Origin: Amycolatopsis orientalis DSM 40040 = KCTC 9412
Lineage (GTDB): Bacteria; Actinomycetota; Actinomycetes; Mycobacteriales; Pseudonocardiaceae
Length of the DNA stretch: 64,000 nucleotides
Assembly: GCF_000478275.1 (NCBI RefSeq)
Contig: NZ_ASJB01000083.1
Coordinates: 1-64,000 of the forward strand
Direction of reading: 5' to 3'
Under the pieces are notes generated by a model. That model had not been told where the DNA came from, did not search any database, and worked only from the letters and a program-made list of their open reading frames with translations. Of the stretch, positions 1 through 9,105 are shown piece after piece (the first letter of the stretch is position 1; each line of letters begins with the position of its first letter). A program made the position numbers and the translations under genes.

Positions 1-80
1 GTGTCTCTCGGAGCCGCGGCCCGGCTTCCGCCAGCCAGTCCGGACGCTCGCCGGGGCACGACAGCTTTGCCTTACCCCTC
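1..80 (-). repeat. One end of a second copy of the MITE-like element
   Basis: Read on the minus strand from 80 to 1, this matches 63421-63500 at 76 of 80 positions by eye. It begins with GAGGGGTAAGGCAAA, a one-base variant of the 15-bp terminal inverted repeat of the element at 63421-63793. It starts directly after the amidase stop codon, and the rest of this copy lies outside the window. Confidence 0.75.
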
Positions 81-1430
81 TTAAGTACCTACGTGGGCGG
101 CGGCCCCTCCCCGAATGGTGCGGGGCCAGGGGTTGGCCGCTTCGAGCTGGGCGGCGAGGCCGAGGAGGAGCGCTTCCCCGCCGGGTGCGGCGACGAGCTG
201 AACGCAGGCCGGGATGCCCGAGGGGTGCACGCCCACCGGCACCGACATCGCCGGATAGCCCGCGAGGTTCCAGAACCCGGCGAAACCCGCGACGCGCACG
301 GACGGCAGCACGTTACTGAGCCACCGGCTTCGGTGCCAGCTGCGGGCCTTGAGCGGAAGTGACGCGAGCATGGGCGTGATCAGGACGTCGTGCTCGGCGA
401 AGAACTCTTCGGCACGCTCCAGCCAGCGCTCGCGGGTGCTCTCCCGGACCCGGGTCGCCAGCAGGCGGCCGAGCCGGACGTGTGCCCGCGTCCGGGGCTG
501 AAGAGCGGCGAGGTCGTATCCGGCCGCTTGCTCGGCCGGACCCGCCACCCAGCGCGCGAAGAGGCCTCCCACGGCTCCCGCGGTGTACCGGGGCGTTCCG
601 GGCACGACGGTGTGCCCGGACGCGCGCAGCAAGTCTCCGGCCCGCGTGACGGCTCGGCTGAACGCGCCCGGCAAGGGCGCCCTGGTCAACGGGACCTGAG
701 TCGACAGGGCGACGCGGGACCGCTTCGGGTCGGTGAGGTCCGCCAGGCCGGGTTGTCCGGCGAGGACGGACATCAGCACGGCCGCGTCGGCCACGGTGGT
801 CGTCATCGGACCGTGTGTGGACAGACCGAACCAGCCGTTCTCCCCCGGTATGCGGACGACGTCCTTACCCGGCTTGAGACCGACGATCCCGCAGATCGCG
901 GACGGCAGCCGGATCGAGCCCAAGCCGTCGGTGCCGTGCGCGATGGGCACCATCCCGGCGGCGACCGCCGCGGCACTGCCACCCGAGGAACCGCCTGCGG
1001 CGTAGGACGGATTACGCGGATTACGCGCCGTCCCGTCCGGACCGTCACTCGACGGCCAAACGCACAGTTCCGGCACCCGGGTCAGGCCGACGATCACCGC
1101 ACCGGCCGCGCGCAGCCGCCGCGCTATCTCACCGTCCTCTGTGGACACCGTCGAGGAACCCGCTCGCGAACCCCACGAGGCGTACTCGCCCTCGACCGCC
1201 GTGACGTCCTTGACCGCGATCGGGACCCCGGCCAGGGGCAGATCGGCCAGGTCCGCGCGGTCGGCCACCGCCGCGGCCTCGGCGAGCGCCTCCTCGGCCC
1301 GGACGAGGCGGAACGCGCCGACCACTCCGTCCGCCGCCTCGATCCGGGCCAGCGCCTCGCGGGTCACCTGGACCGGATCGAGTTCCTTGGCGCGCACAGC
1401 CGCCGCGATCTCCACTGCCGTCTTGACCAT
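81..1430 (-). CDS. Amidase (amidase-signature family)
   Basis: A 449-residue amidase-signature hydrolase that probably cleaves an amide to acid and ammonia; the substrate is not evident. The Ser-cisSer-Lys triad is visible: Lys in IAVKDV, cis-Ser in GGSSGGSAAA, and the nucleophile Ser in GLGSIRLP. The family usually has GGSIR, so GLGSIR is slightly atypical. The start is the codon before VKTAVEIAAA at 1430, because sequence further upstream in the same frame is Arg/Ser-rich and looks non-coding. It lies downstream of the Old Yellow Enzyme gene with 28 bp between them and may be co-transcribed. There is no signal peptide, so it is cytoplasmic. Confidence 0.85.
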   Translation of the reverse strand: MVKTAVEIAAAVRAKELDPVQVTREALARIEAADGVVGAFRLVRAEEALAEAAAVADRADLADLPLAGVPIAVKDVTAVEGEYASWGSRAGSSTVSTEDGEIARRLRAAGAVIVGLTRVPELCVWPSSDGPDGTARNPRNPSYAAGGSSGGSAAAVAAGMVPIAHGTDGLGSIRLPSAICGIVGLKPGKDVVRIPGENGWFGLSTHGPMTTTVADAAVLMSVLAGQPGLADLTDPKRSRVALSTQVPLTRAPLPGAFSRAVTRAGDLLRASGHTVVPGTPRYTAGAVGGLFARWVAGPAEQAAGYDLAALQPRTRAHVRLGRLLATRVRESTRERWLERAEEFFAEHDVLITPMLASLPLKARSWHRSRWLSNVLPSVRVAGFAGFWNLAGYPAMSVPVGVHPSGIPACVQLVAAPGGEALLLGLAAQLEAANPWPRTIRGGAAAHVGT

Positions 1431-1458
1431 CCCCGCACTGTAGATCGGGCGGCGAAGA

Positions 1459-2553
1459 TCAGCTGCGCGCCGAACAGGCGAACTTCGCCGAGTCCGGATC
1501 GAACGCCGGGAAATCGGTGTAGCCGTCAAGCCGGGCGCCGTAGAAGACGTCGTGGTCCGCCGCGGCGAGCGGAGCACCGAGCGCGAACCGGGCGGGCAGG
1601 TCCGGATTCGCGATGAACAGCCTCCCGAAGGCGACCACGTCGGCCAGCCCGGACTCGATCAAGGACTCACCCTCTTCCCGGGAGGTCGGCTCCTCGGAAC
1701 GCAGGTTCGCGATGAGCGTCCCGGGCCACAGCGGCCGCAGGTGGGCGAGCGCCTCGGCCTCCGGGGTGTCGATGACGTGCAAATACGCGAGTTCGTACCG
1801 GCGAAGCTCCGCGAGCAGCCGTGAGTACACCTCCTGCCAGTCGTCTTCCACGATGTCGTTCTCCGGGTTGCCCGGCGAGATCCGCAGGGCGACCCTGGCC
1901 GCGCCGATCCGGTCGGCCACGGCCGCCACCACCTCGAGCGGGAATCTGAGCCGGGCGGCGACGGAACCGCCGTAACGGTCCTGCCGAAGGTTGGTGTTGC
2001 GGGCGAGGAACTCCTGGATGAGGTATCCGTTGGCACCGTGGAGTTCCACGCCGTCGAACCCCGCATCGACGGCCTGGCGCGCCGCCGTGGCGAAGTGCTG
2101 GACGACCTCGCCGATCTCGTCCTCGCCGAGCGCGCGGGGCTCGACCGTGTCCAGCCACTCGTCGGCCACGAAGATCCGCCCGGCCTGACGGACCGCCGAC
2201 GGGGCCACCGGCGTCCGGCCCATCACGCCGGGGTGGCTGACCCGGCCCGCGTGCCAGAGCTGCGCGAAGATGCGGCCGCCTTTTCCGTGTACGGCGTCGG
2301 TCACCGCACGCCAGGCCTCGACCTGCTGTTCCGTCACCAGCCCTGGGATGCCCGGACCGCTCTTGCCGGTCCTGTCGACCCAGACACCTTCACTCACGAT
2401 CAAACCGGCGCTCGCGCGTTGCGCGTAGTACTCGGCCGTCAGCGGATGCGGGACGCCTGTCATGTCGTCGGCACGTCCCCGGGTCATCGGGGCCATCGCG
2501 ATCCGGTTCGGCAACTGGATCGCAGGGCCCCGGAATGCTTCTAGCAACCTCAT
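1459..2553 (-). CDS. Old Yellow Enzyme family NADH:flavin oxidoreductase / alkene reductase
   Basis: A 364-residue FMN-dependent TIM-barrel enzyme of the NemA/OYE family, which reduces activated C=C bonds or nitro groups with NAD(P)H. The N-terminal LPNRIAMAPMTRGRA segment, the QLWHAGRVSHP substrate-binding His region, and the HGANGYLIQEFL and RYGGS motifs are all present at usual spacing. The start is ATG 2553, seven bases after a MerR-type promoter, so the mRNA is probably leaderless. An in-frame upstream codon exists but precedes no family sequence. The divergent MerR gene at 2621 is the likely regulator. The role is probably detoxification of electrophiles. Confidence 0.9.
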   Translation of the reverse strand: MRLLEAFRGPAIQLPNRIAMAPMTRGRADDMTGVPHPLTAEYYAQRASAGLIVSEGVWVDRTGKSGPGIPGLVTEQQVEAWRAVTDAVHGKGGRIFAQLWHAGRVSHPGVMGRTPVAPSAVRQAGRIFVADEWLDTVEPRALGEDEIGEVVQHFATAARQAVDAGFDGVELHGANGYLIQEFLARNTNLRQDRYGGSVAARLRFPLEVVAAVADRIGAARVALRISPGNPENDIVEDDWQEVYSRLLAELRRYELAYLHVIDTPEAEALAHLRPLWPGTLIANLRSEEPTSREEGESLIESGLADVVAFGRLFIANPDLPARFALGAPLAAADHDVFYGARLDGYTDFPAFDPDSAKFACSARS

Positions 2554-2560
2554 GGACGCG

Positions 2561-2592
2561 AAGCTAAACCCTGACACCGGCGTCACGGTCAA
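2561..2592 (-). promoter_or_regulatory. MerR-type promoter/operator of the Old Yellow Enzyme gene
   Basis: On the minus strand there is a -35 TTGACC (2587-2592), a 20-bp spacer and a TAGCTT -10 (2561-2566), seven bases from the ATG. The long spacer carries the near-perfect palindrome TGACACCGGCGTCA (2572-2585). Over-long spacers filled by a dyad are the hallmark of MerR-activated promoters. Almost the same palindrome lies at 57500-57513 beside another MerR gene. Confidence 0.65.
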
Positions 2593-2620
2593 CCGCGGAT
2601 TCCGCGGCTAATGTGGACTC

Positions 2621-3034
2621 ATGCGGATCGGCGAGCTGGCGGAGCGGACCGGCGTGAGCGTGCGCTCGTTGCGGTACTACGAAGCGGAAGGGCTGCTGCA
2701 CCCCGATCGCCGCGTCAACGGCTACCGGACCTTCACCGAAGACGACGTCGCCCGGGTCCTGCAGATCCAGCTCTTCTATTCGGCCGGGTTGTGCAGTGGC
2801 AAGATCGCGGAACTCCTGCCCTGTGTTTCCGGGGACGACACGCATTTGGTGCCTTCACCGGGGCTGACCGAGGAACTGGAGATCGCCAGGACCCGGATCC
2901 AGAACCAGATCTCCTTGCTCACCACCTCGCTGTCGGTTCTGGAACGGGTCCTGGCCGCGGCCAAGGGGACCGGCACCGCGGAAGTGCCGGTTCCTCCCCG
3001 GCCCGTCCGGCGACACCGGGGCATCCATGTCTGA
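2621..3034 (+). CDS. MerR family transcriptional regulator
   Basis: A 137-residue DNA-binding activator. The N-terminal MerR winged helix (MRIGELAERTGVSVRSLRYY, about residues 1-70) is followed by a dimerisation coiled coil (about 85-125). Cys in LLPCVSGDDTH could be a redox or electrophile sensor. It belongs to the same subgroup as the MerR at 57120-57467 (LMPCFAGDGT) and shares its operator. It is divergent from the Old Yellow Enzyme gene, its likely target. The C-terminal Pro/Arg tail has no recognised function. Confidence 0.85.
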   Translation: MRIGELAERTGVSVRSLRYYEAEGLLHPDRRVNGYRTFTEDDVARVLQIQLFYSAGLCSGKIAELLPCVSGDDTHLVPSPGLTEELEIARTRIQNQISLLTTSLSVLERVLAAAKGTGTAEVPVPPRPVRRHRGIHV

Positions 3035-3175
3035 CCGCGCCCTCGGTTCGATAACCAGGCGGTAATACACGGCCCGCGAGCGGCGCAAGCAGGTACTAAC
3101 AGGCATGCGAGCGCGTACGAACGGGCAACTGGGGTTACCGTCGGTACCGGCATGGACGACGACTGAAACGAGCCG

Positions 3176-4390
3176 ATGAGCGCCGGGCGACCGAAGACGA
3201 CGAAACGATGGGCGACCGTCATCCTGGGAGCGGCCACCGTTCTGCTCACGAGCGTGCAGTGCGGTACGGCGAACGAGCAGGCCGGGTCGGCACAGCCCGC
3301 GGGAACGGTGCCACCTCCGCGCGGCAGCGTTTCGAGCCCGCCGAGCACGAGGCCGACACCGCCCTCCCCGTCACCGAGGGCTGAGCAGGTACCCGTGTCC
3401 GGCTGTGAAGCCGTCATCGCCAAGATGAGCCCCCGGCAGCGGCTGGCTCAGCTGGTGGTGGTCGGCGTGAACGCCGGGGACCCGCAGGCGACGGTGAAGC
3501 TGGTGCGCGATCACCAGGTCGGCGGGATCTTCCTCGGCGGCAACGAGACGGCCCTGCTGCAGAACCGCGCGCTGGACGGGGTCCAGCGCGCGGCGAAGGT
3601 CCCCGTGTCGGTGGCGATCGACGAGGAAGGCGGCCGCGTCCAGCGAATCGACGCCCTCGACGGCTCCATGCCGAGCGCACGGAAGATGGCCACGACCATG
3701 ACACCGGCGCAGGTACGGGCGAAGGCCGCCGAACGCGGCCGTCAGATGCGGAACCGCGGCGTCACCGTCGACTACGCGCCCGACGCCGACATCACGGAGC
3801 AGCCGGACCGCGACATCGTCGGCGACCGGTCGTTCGGTGCGAACCCCGAGGTCGCGCGCAAGTACGTCCTGGCGTTCGCCCAGGGGTTGCGGGACGCTGG
3901 GGTTCAGCCGGTGCTCAAGCACTTTCCCGGCCACGGGCACGCCACGGGCGACTCTCACAAGGGCTTGGTCCGGACTCCGCCGCTGGCCTCGCTGCGGAAG
4001 GTCGACCTGGTGCCCTACCGCGATATCGGCGAGTACGGCGACGTCGGTGTCATGGTCGGGCATCTGGACGTGCCCGAGCTGACCGGCGGCCTGCCGTCGA
4101 CCCTGTCGGCGCCGGCGTACCGGCTGCTGCGGAAGGACTACGCGTTCGACGGCCCGGTGATCACGGACGATCTCGGGGCGATGAAGGCGATCACGGCCCA
4201 ATACCCGCTGCCGACGGCGGTCCTCAAGGCCCTGCAGGCGGGGGCGGACCAGGCGTTGTGGTCCTCCGGCGGCAACGTCGACACGGTGCTGACCAGGCTG
4301 GAGCAAGCGCTTGCGTCGGGCGAGCTCCCGGCCGCCCGGGTCGATGAGGCACTGACCAGGGTCCTCACGGCGAAGAAGGCCTGCGGCTGA
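3176..4390 (+). CDS. Glycoside hydrolase family 3 beta-N-acetylhexosaminidase-like exported protein (NagZ type)
   Basis: A 404-residue GH3 enzyme, probably removing N-acetylglucosamine from muropeptides or glycoconjugates outside the membrane. The hydrophobic N-terminus ends at a Cys (LLTSVQCG), so it may be a lipoprotein, although Gln before Cys is an atypical lipobox. A Pro/Ser linker (about residues 45-70) leads to the barrel. NagZ landmarks are DEEGGRVQR, KHFPGHGHATGDSH (with the His/Asp pair of the family) and VITDDLGAM containing the Asp nucleophile. No strong ribosome site is seen. The downstream gene is 99 bp away. Confidence 0.85.
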   Translation: MSAGRPKTTKRWATVILGAATVLLTSVQCGTANEQAGSAQPAGTVPPPRGSVSSPPSTRPTPPSPSPRAEQVPVSGCEAVIAKMSPRQRLAQLVVVGVNAGDPQATVKLVRDHQVGGIFLGGNETALLQNRALDGVQRAAKVPVSVAIDEEGGRVQRIDALDGSMPSARKMATTMTPAQVRAKAAERGRQMRNRGVTVDYAPDADITEQPDRDIVGDRSFGANPEVARKYVLAFAQGLRDAGVQPVLKHFPGHGHATGDSHKGLVRTPPLASLRKVDLVPYRDIGEYGDVGVMVGHLDVPELTGGLPSTLSAPAYRLLRKDYAFDGPVITDDLGAMKAITAQYPLPTAVLKALQAGADQALWSSGGNVDTVLTRLEQALASGELPAARVDEALTRVLTAKKACG

Positions 4391-4489
4391 CCCGCGAAAG
4401 CGCCGAAAACACAATGAACACAATGCTGACCAGGTCGGCGCCGGGGGTGACCCTGATCACCATCCCGTCGCCCGATCAAGGAGGATCGC

Positions 4490-5428
4490 GTGCCTGGTCC
4501 CACGAAGTCCCTGCGCCGTCTCGCGCTGACGGCGGCCGCCGTGGCCGGACTGAGCCTGTTCGCCGCACCGGCGGCGTCGGCGGCGCCGTCGCCGATCGAC
4601 AGCCCGGTGCCGACCACCGGCTGTGATCGTCCGTCCCCGGCGCCCCCGGGCACGACGACATCGCGGACTCTGACGTCCGGCGGTCTGGTCCGCGAGTACA
4701 CCGTGCACGTACCCGCGCGGTACCGGCCGTCGCGGCACTATCCGCTGGTGTTGTCGTTCCACGGCCACAAGCGGACATCGAAGTACCAGGAGGAGCTGTC
4801 CGGGTTCTCCGCCTATGACGCGATTTCCGTTTATCCGCAAGGACTTCCGGGCACCGACGGCGAGTCGGCCTGGACCGGCGCACCCTATTCGGCGGCCGCC
4901 GACGACGTGCTCTTCACCAGCGACCTGCTGAACACGCTCCAGCGGGAGCTGTGCGTCGACTCCCGCAGGATCTACGCGACGGGCAAATCGAACGGCGGCG
5001 GGTTCGTCGGCGTGCTCGCCTGCCGGATGCCGGGCCGGATCGCGGCCTTCGCCCCGGTCGCCGGGGCGTTCTACCCGCAAGGCGGGCGATGCGCTCCGTC
5101 GCGCCCGGCGCCGATCCTCGATTTCCACGGCACCGCCGACGCGACGATTCCTTACGGCGGGAATCCCGCGAAGGGCCTGCCGGCACTGCCGGACTGGCTC
5201 GCCGGGTGGGCGGATCGGAACGGCTGCTTCCCCGACCCGGTCCAGTACTCCCCGAAGACCGGCGTCACGGTCCAGCGCTGGATCGGCTGCTCACTCCAGC
5301 ACTACCGGGTCGAAGGCGCCGGGCACGTCTGGCCGAGCACTGCACCGAACAACGACTCCGCCACACCGACCGTCATCAACGCCACGCCGGTCATCTGGCG
5401 CTTCCTCCTCGCCCACCGTCTGCGTTAA
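4490..5428 (+). CDS. Secreted alpha/beta-hydrolase esterase (LpqC / PHB-depolymerase-like)
   Basis: A 312-residue exported esterase. A Sec signal peptide (about residues 1-31, ending ASAA) precedes an alpha/beta hydrolase fold with the nucleophile elbow GKSNGGG, a likely acid Asp in DFHGTADATIPY, and His in GAGHVWP. These fit the feruloyl-esterase/PHB-depolymerase-like family. The start is GTG 4490, set by the strong site AAGGAGG at 4478-4484. The natural substrate is not evident. Paired Cys residues suggest disulfides outside the cell. Confidence 0.85.
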   Translation: MPGPTKSLRRLALTAAAVAGLSLFAAPAASAAPSPIDSPVPTTGCDRPSPAPPGTTTSRTLTSGGLVREYTVHVPARYRPSRHYPLVLSFHGHKRTSKYQEELSGFSAYDAISVYPQGLPGTDGESAWTGAPYSAAADDVLFTSDLLNTLQRELCVDSRRIYATGKSNGGGFVGVLACRMPGRIAAFAPVAGAFYPQGGRCAPSRPAPILDFHGTADATIPYGGNPAKGLPALPDWLAGWADRNGCFPDPVQYSPKTGVTVQRWIGCSLQHYRVEGAGHVWPSTAPNNDSATPTVINATPVIWRFLLAHRLR

Positions 5429-5474
5429 GGAAACGTCGATTTCCTTGCCGGGTTCGCACCCGCCGCGCTACCGT

Positions 5475-5511
5475 TTGACTGACCGGATGACCAGATGAGC
5501 AAATTTGGTCA
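5475..5511 (+). promoter_or_regulatory. Candidate TetR operator upstream of tetR-P450
   Basis: The inverted repeat TGACCA (5488-5493), 12 bp, TGGTCA (5506-5511) lies between a TTGACT -35-like hexamer (5475-5480) and the tetR start at 5536. The position fits autoregulation of the tetR-P450 pair. No convincing -10 was found. Confidence 0.4.
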
Positions 5512-5535
5512 CGAAGTCAGAACCTGGGAGCGCAC

Positions 5536-6240
5536 GTGGCAGAACGTCCGGACCGCACCGCCGGCCGCGCCGATCGCATCCTCGACGCGGCCGGCGTCCT
5601 GCTGACGCGGCTGGGCTATCGCAAGGTGACCATCGAGGACATCGCGAAGCAGGCGGGCATCGGGAAGGGCACGATCTACCTGCACTGGCCCACCAAGGAG
5701 AACCTTTTCCACGCGTTGCTCCTGCGTGAATCCCTTCGCGCCGCCGAGGCGCTTCTCGAAGGGGTGGCCGAAGATCCGGAGGAGGTGCTGCCCCATCGTT
5801 TCCAGCGGGCGGCCTTCCTGTACACCCAGCGGAATCCGTTGCTCGGCGCCCTCGTCTCCGGCAACACGGAACTGCTCGGCCGGCTGAAAAAGCACCCCTT
5901 GCAGGATCAGGACGCCGTCGTGACCGAGCGGTACCTGAAGACGATGACCGACCGGGGTCTGCTGCGCGACGACATCCCGAACCTGACGTACGTCCTGCGT
6001 TCGTCGGCACTGGGGTTCTACCTGATGGACAGCTTCACCACCGAGGGCGACGGACTCACCGCCGAGGAGAAGGCCGACGCCCTCGCGCACATCATCCGGA
6101 CGGCGTTCGAGCCGCCGGAGAAACCGTCCCCGGCGAACCTGGCCGCCACCGCGGCCGAGGTGACCCAGGCGTTCCTGGATCTGATTTCGACCTATCGCGC
6201 CTGGATCTACCGGCAGGACGGAGCAGAGGAGCCCGTCTGA
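5536..6240 (+). CDS. TetR/AcrR family transcriptional regulator
   Basis: A 234-residue repressor-type regulator with GTG start. The N-terminal helix-turn-helix is intact (VTIEDIAKQAGIGKGTIYLHW, within residues 25-60), and the variable C-terminal ligand-binding domain is helical. The P450 gene begins 36 bp downstream on the same strand, so it probably controls its own operon in response to the P450 substrate. An inverted repeat upstream (5488-5511) is the candidate operator. Confidence 0.88.
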   Translation: MAERPDRTAGRADRILDAAGVLLTRLGYRKVTIEDIAKQAGIGKGTIYLHWPTKENLFHALLLRESLRAAEALLEGVAEDPEEVLPHRFQRAAFLYTQRNPLLGALVSGNTELLGRLKKHPLQDQDAVVTERYLKTMTDRGLLRDDIPNLTYVLRSSALGFYLMDSFTTEGDGLTAEEKADALAHIIRTAFEPPEKPSPANLAATAAEVTQAFLDLISTYRAWIYRQDGAEEPV

Positions 6241-6276
6241 TCCGAGCTCCTTCACCCGAAAAGAAGGGGGCACGTC

Positions 6277-7482
6277 ATGACCACACTCGCCGAAAACTGG
6301 GGAATCCACGAAAGCCAGTTCTGGCTTCGCGGTGAATTCCCGGCCGACCCGGTCGGTTTCGATCCCGAAACGGGCATGTGGAACGTCTACGGCCACGCAG
6401 AGGCACTGAAGACCCTGAGCGATCCCAAGGTGTTCTCCTCCGACACCGTCCGTCTGGTCCCGCCGGAGATGGCACCGGAGAAGGACCTGTTCGTCGACGG
6501 CAACCTGCTCCAGATGGATCCGCCCGACCACAAGAAGCTGCGCACCCTGGTGAGCCACGCCTTCACCCCGAAGGTCGTCGCGGACCTCGAACCGCGGATC
6601 GCCGCGTTGACGAACGAACTCCTCGACGCCGTCGACGGCGGGGATTCGATGGAACTGGTGACGAGCCTGGCCTATCCGCTGCCGGTGATCGTCATCGCCG
6701 AACTGCTCGGCGTTCCGGCGAGCGATCGCACCCTGTTCAAGCAGTGGGTCGACACGATGCTGAACAACAGCCAGCAACGGTCACTGATCAAGCAGACCGA
6801 GGAGGACAAGAAGGCCGCCGACGAATCGGTCGAACAGTTGAAGAATCTGGTGAACTACCTGTCCGGGCACGTCGACGACCGGCGGCGGAATCCGCGGGAG
6901 GATCTGCTGACGAAGCTGGTCGAAGCCGAGGTCGACGGCGAAAAGCTCACGCAGAACGAAGTCGTCAACTTCGCGAACGTGCTGCTGCTCGCGGGACACA
7001 TCACCACCACGATGCTGCTCGGGAACACGATGCTGTGCCTGGATTCCCATCCGGACGAGTACCGGCGGGTCCGTGAGGACCGTGCGCTGCTCCCGGCCGC
7101 GATCGAGGAATCACTGCGTTTCCTCAGCCCGTTCGCGCTCGTCGCCCGCGCCACGATGACCGAGGTCGAACTCGGCGGCCAGACGATCCCGGCGGACAGC
7201 ATGCTCGCCGTCTGGATCGCGGCCGCGTGCCGGGACCCGCGCACGTTCACAGATCCCGGCACGTTCGACCCGGCCAGGACGCACAATCCGCATCTGGCCT
7301 TCGGCCGCGGGATCCACTTCTGCATCGGGGCTCCGCTGGCCAGGCTGGAGGGCAAGACCGCACTCGGCATCCTGCTGGACCGGTTCCCGGATCTGCGTAC
7401 CGATCCCGGTGTGCCCCCGGCGTTCATCCCCAGCCCGAACATGACCGGGGTGAACGAACTCCGGCTGCTGTTGAAGCCTTAG
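6277..7482 (+). CDS. Cytochrome P450
   Basis: A 401-residue soluble bacterial P450 monooxygenase. The I-helix oxygen-activation motif is AGHITTT, the K-helix ExxR is EESLR, and the heme Cys loop is FGRGIHFCIGAPLARLE. All catalytic features are intact and the length is normal. No ferredoxin or reductase gene is adjacent, so electrons come from elsewhere. A purine-rich ribosome site (AAGAAGGGGG) precedes ATG 6277. The substrate is unknown. It overlaps the convergent phosphatase gene by 4 bp. Confidence 0.93.
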   Translation: MTTLAENWGIHESQFWLRGEFPADPVGFDPETGMWNVYGHAEALKTLSDPKVFSSDTVRLVPPEMAPEKDLFVDGNLLQMDPPDHKKLRTLVSHAFTPKVVADLEPRIAALTNELLDAVDGGDSMELVTSLAYPLPVIVIAELLGVPASDRTLFKQWVDTMLNNSQQRSLIKQTEEDKKAADESVEQLKNLVNYLSGHVDDRRRNPREDLLTKLVEAEVDGEKLTQNEVVNFANVLLLAGHITTTMLLGNTMLCLDSHPDEYRRVREDRALLPAAIEESLRFLSPFALVARATMTEVELGGQTIPADSMLAVWIAAACRDPRTFTDPGTFDPARTHNPHLAFGRGIHFCIGAPLARLEGKTALGILLDRFPDLRTDPGVPPAFIPSPNMTGVNELRLLLKP

Positions 7483-8120
7483 CGGTCGGCGAACCGGGAG
7501 GCGAGCGGGACCACCACTCGCGGAGTTCGCTTCCCCGGCGTGTACCGCAGTTCGGTGATGTTGCCGTTCGGCACGAGGTAGGTGTCGGCGAACGTGCGGA
7601 ATCCGCGCATGGCCTCGCTGTCCGGGGTGGTGATCCCGGTCAGCAGCGACCACATGACCGCGCGGATGAAGAGTCCGTGCGTGAAGACGGCGATCGGCCC
7701 GGGTTCTCGTTTTCCCACCCTGGCCAGGAATTCCTGGGTCCGGGTGAAGAGCCCGGCGAAGGATTCCGCGCCGTTCACCGCGTGGTGCGGATCGGCCCGG
7801 TCCCAGTACGCCTCGGTATACGGCCTGCGGATGGCGGTGGTGGTGACCTGTCCATGGAGTTCGCCGAGAAAGGTGAACTCCTGGACAGGCCACTCCTCGC
7901 GGTCCGCGCCGGGGAACCGCTCGATCGTCGGCTCGGCGGTCTGTCGCGCCCGCAAGAACGGCGAAGTCACGATCAACCTGGGCGGTTCGGCCAGCGATTC
8001 CGCGATTTCGGCGGCCTGCCGCCTGCCGAGTTCGGTCAGCGCCGAGGCCCCCGGATCGCCACCCGGGAGGCCCGCGTTCGTCTCGCTTTCCCCGTGCCTG
8101 ATCAACCACACCCGCGCCAC
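7479..8120 (-). CDS. Histidine phosphatase family protein
   Basis: A 213-residue phosphoglycerate-mutase-like phosphatase. The RHG motif (VWLIRHGESETNAG, about residue 8) supplies the catalytic His that forms phospho-His, and the second His is in VFTHGLFIRAV (about residue 155). The substrate cannot be read from sequence. It converges on the P450 gene. Confidence 0.87.
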   Translation of the reverse strand: MARVWLIRHGESETNAGLPGGDPGASALTELGRRQAAEIAESLAEPPRLIVTSPFLRARQTAEPTIERFPGADREEWPVQEFTFLGELHGQVTTTAIRRPYTEAYWDRADPHHAVNGAESFAGLFTRTQEFLARVGKREPGPIAVFTHGLFIRAVMWSLLTGITTPDSEAMRGFRTFADTYLVPNGNITELRYTPGKRTPRVVVPLASRFADR

Positions 8121-8176
8121 GATCGCCTCCTAGACCCCGAGTGCACCGACGATCGCACCGAGCGGAGTTGATCGCG

Positions 8177-8207
8177 ACTTCCAGGATGCCGTAGTCGCCG
8201 TGGAAGT
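8177..8207 (-). terminator. Hairpin downstream of the TIGR03084-family gene
   Basis: ACTTCCA (8177-8183) pairs with TGGAAGT (8201-8207) 10-40 bases past the stop codon at 8216 of the minus-strand gene. It has no U tract and could equally be an intergenic palindrome. Confidence 0.35.
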
Positions 8208-8215
8208 GACGCGGT

Positions 8216-9013
8216 TCAGCGGTCGAACTGCCCCGGCTCGCGTCCCTCACCCGCGGGACCGCGGTAAGCCTGCGCGATGTCCAGCCAGTGGTCCGCCAGC
8301 GCGCCTTTGGCACGGACGTCGAGGTCGTCGCGGTGACGGCGCCGCGTCACCAGAAGGCAGAAGTCCTCCGCGCTGCCGGTGATCCGCTGTCCCGAGTCCT
8401 CGGGCCCGAACGTCCACAGCTGCCCGGACGGCGAGGTGATCTCGAAGCGGAACTCCTGCTGCGGCGGTGTCAGGCCCCGCGCCTCGTAACCGAAGTCCCG
8501 CACCCGGACGGCGAACCCGACGAGGTACGCGAGCCGGTCGGTCCGCTCCGGGCGCACTCCGAGCGCGTCCGCGATGTCCTGGCCGTGCGCGAACAGTTCC
8601 ATCATCCCGGCGCAAGCGAGGATGGCCGGCGGCAGCGGGTTGACCAGCCAGGGCACGACCTGGTCCGCCGGGACGGCGGCGAGCGCCTTGATCCCGGCGT
8701 CGCGTTCGGCCCGCCACCGGTCGAGCACGACCTCGTCGGGGTCCCCGAGGTAGTCGTCGAGGGCCGCGTTGACGGCGGCGTCGAAACCACGCGCCATCGA
8801 GGTCTTCGCGAGTTCGGCGAACTTCCGCGGTTCGGCCGCGGACAGCCCGGCGATCTTGAAGATGAAGGACAGATGAGCGATCTGGTGCTTGACCGACCAT
8901 CCGGCCGCCGGCGTGGGGAGCGCCCAGCCCGCGTCATCCAGACCGGACACCAGGGCGTCGACCTGTTCACCCTCCGTGGTGAGGTCCCTGATCACGTACC
9001 GGAAGTCAGTCAC
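8216..9013 (-). CDS. TIGR03084 family metal-binding protein (maleylpyruvate isomerase / DinB-like)
   Basis: A 265-residue protein of the DinB/mycothiol-dependent maleylpyruvate-isomerase-like fold. WSVKHQIAHLSFIF and MMELFAHGQDIADAL carry the His residues expected to bind a divalent metal. Family members are typical of actinomycetes and act with mycothiol, but this one's reaction is unknown. The start is GTG 9013 (VTDFRYVIRD) with GAGAGGA upstream. It is divergent from the metal-type MerR gene. Confidence 0.82.
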   Translation of the reverse strand: MTDFRYVIRDLTTEGEQVDALVSGLDDAGWALPTPAAGWSVKHQIAHLSFIFKIAGLSAAEPRKFAELAKTSMARGFDAAVNAALDDYLGDPDEVVLDRWRAERDAGIKALAAVPADQVVPWLVNPLPPAILACAGMMELFAHGQDIADALGVRPERTDRLAYLVGFAVRVRDFGYEARGLTPPQQEFRFEITSPSGQLWTFGPEDSGQRITGSAEDFCLLVTRRRHRDDLDVRAKGALADHWLDIAQAYRGPAGEGREPGQFDR

Positions 9014-9105
9014 CGTGCCGTCCTCTCGCCGTTTCCGCCCGTTCCGATGATGCGGGCCCGGCACGCGGTCGTCTTCTCCTCACGAGCCCCGACGAAAATC
9101 CGAGC

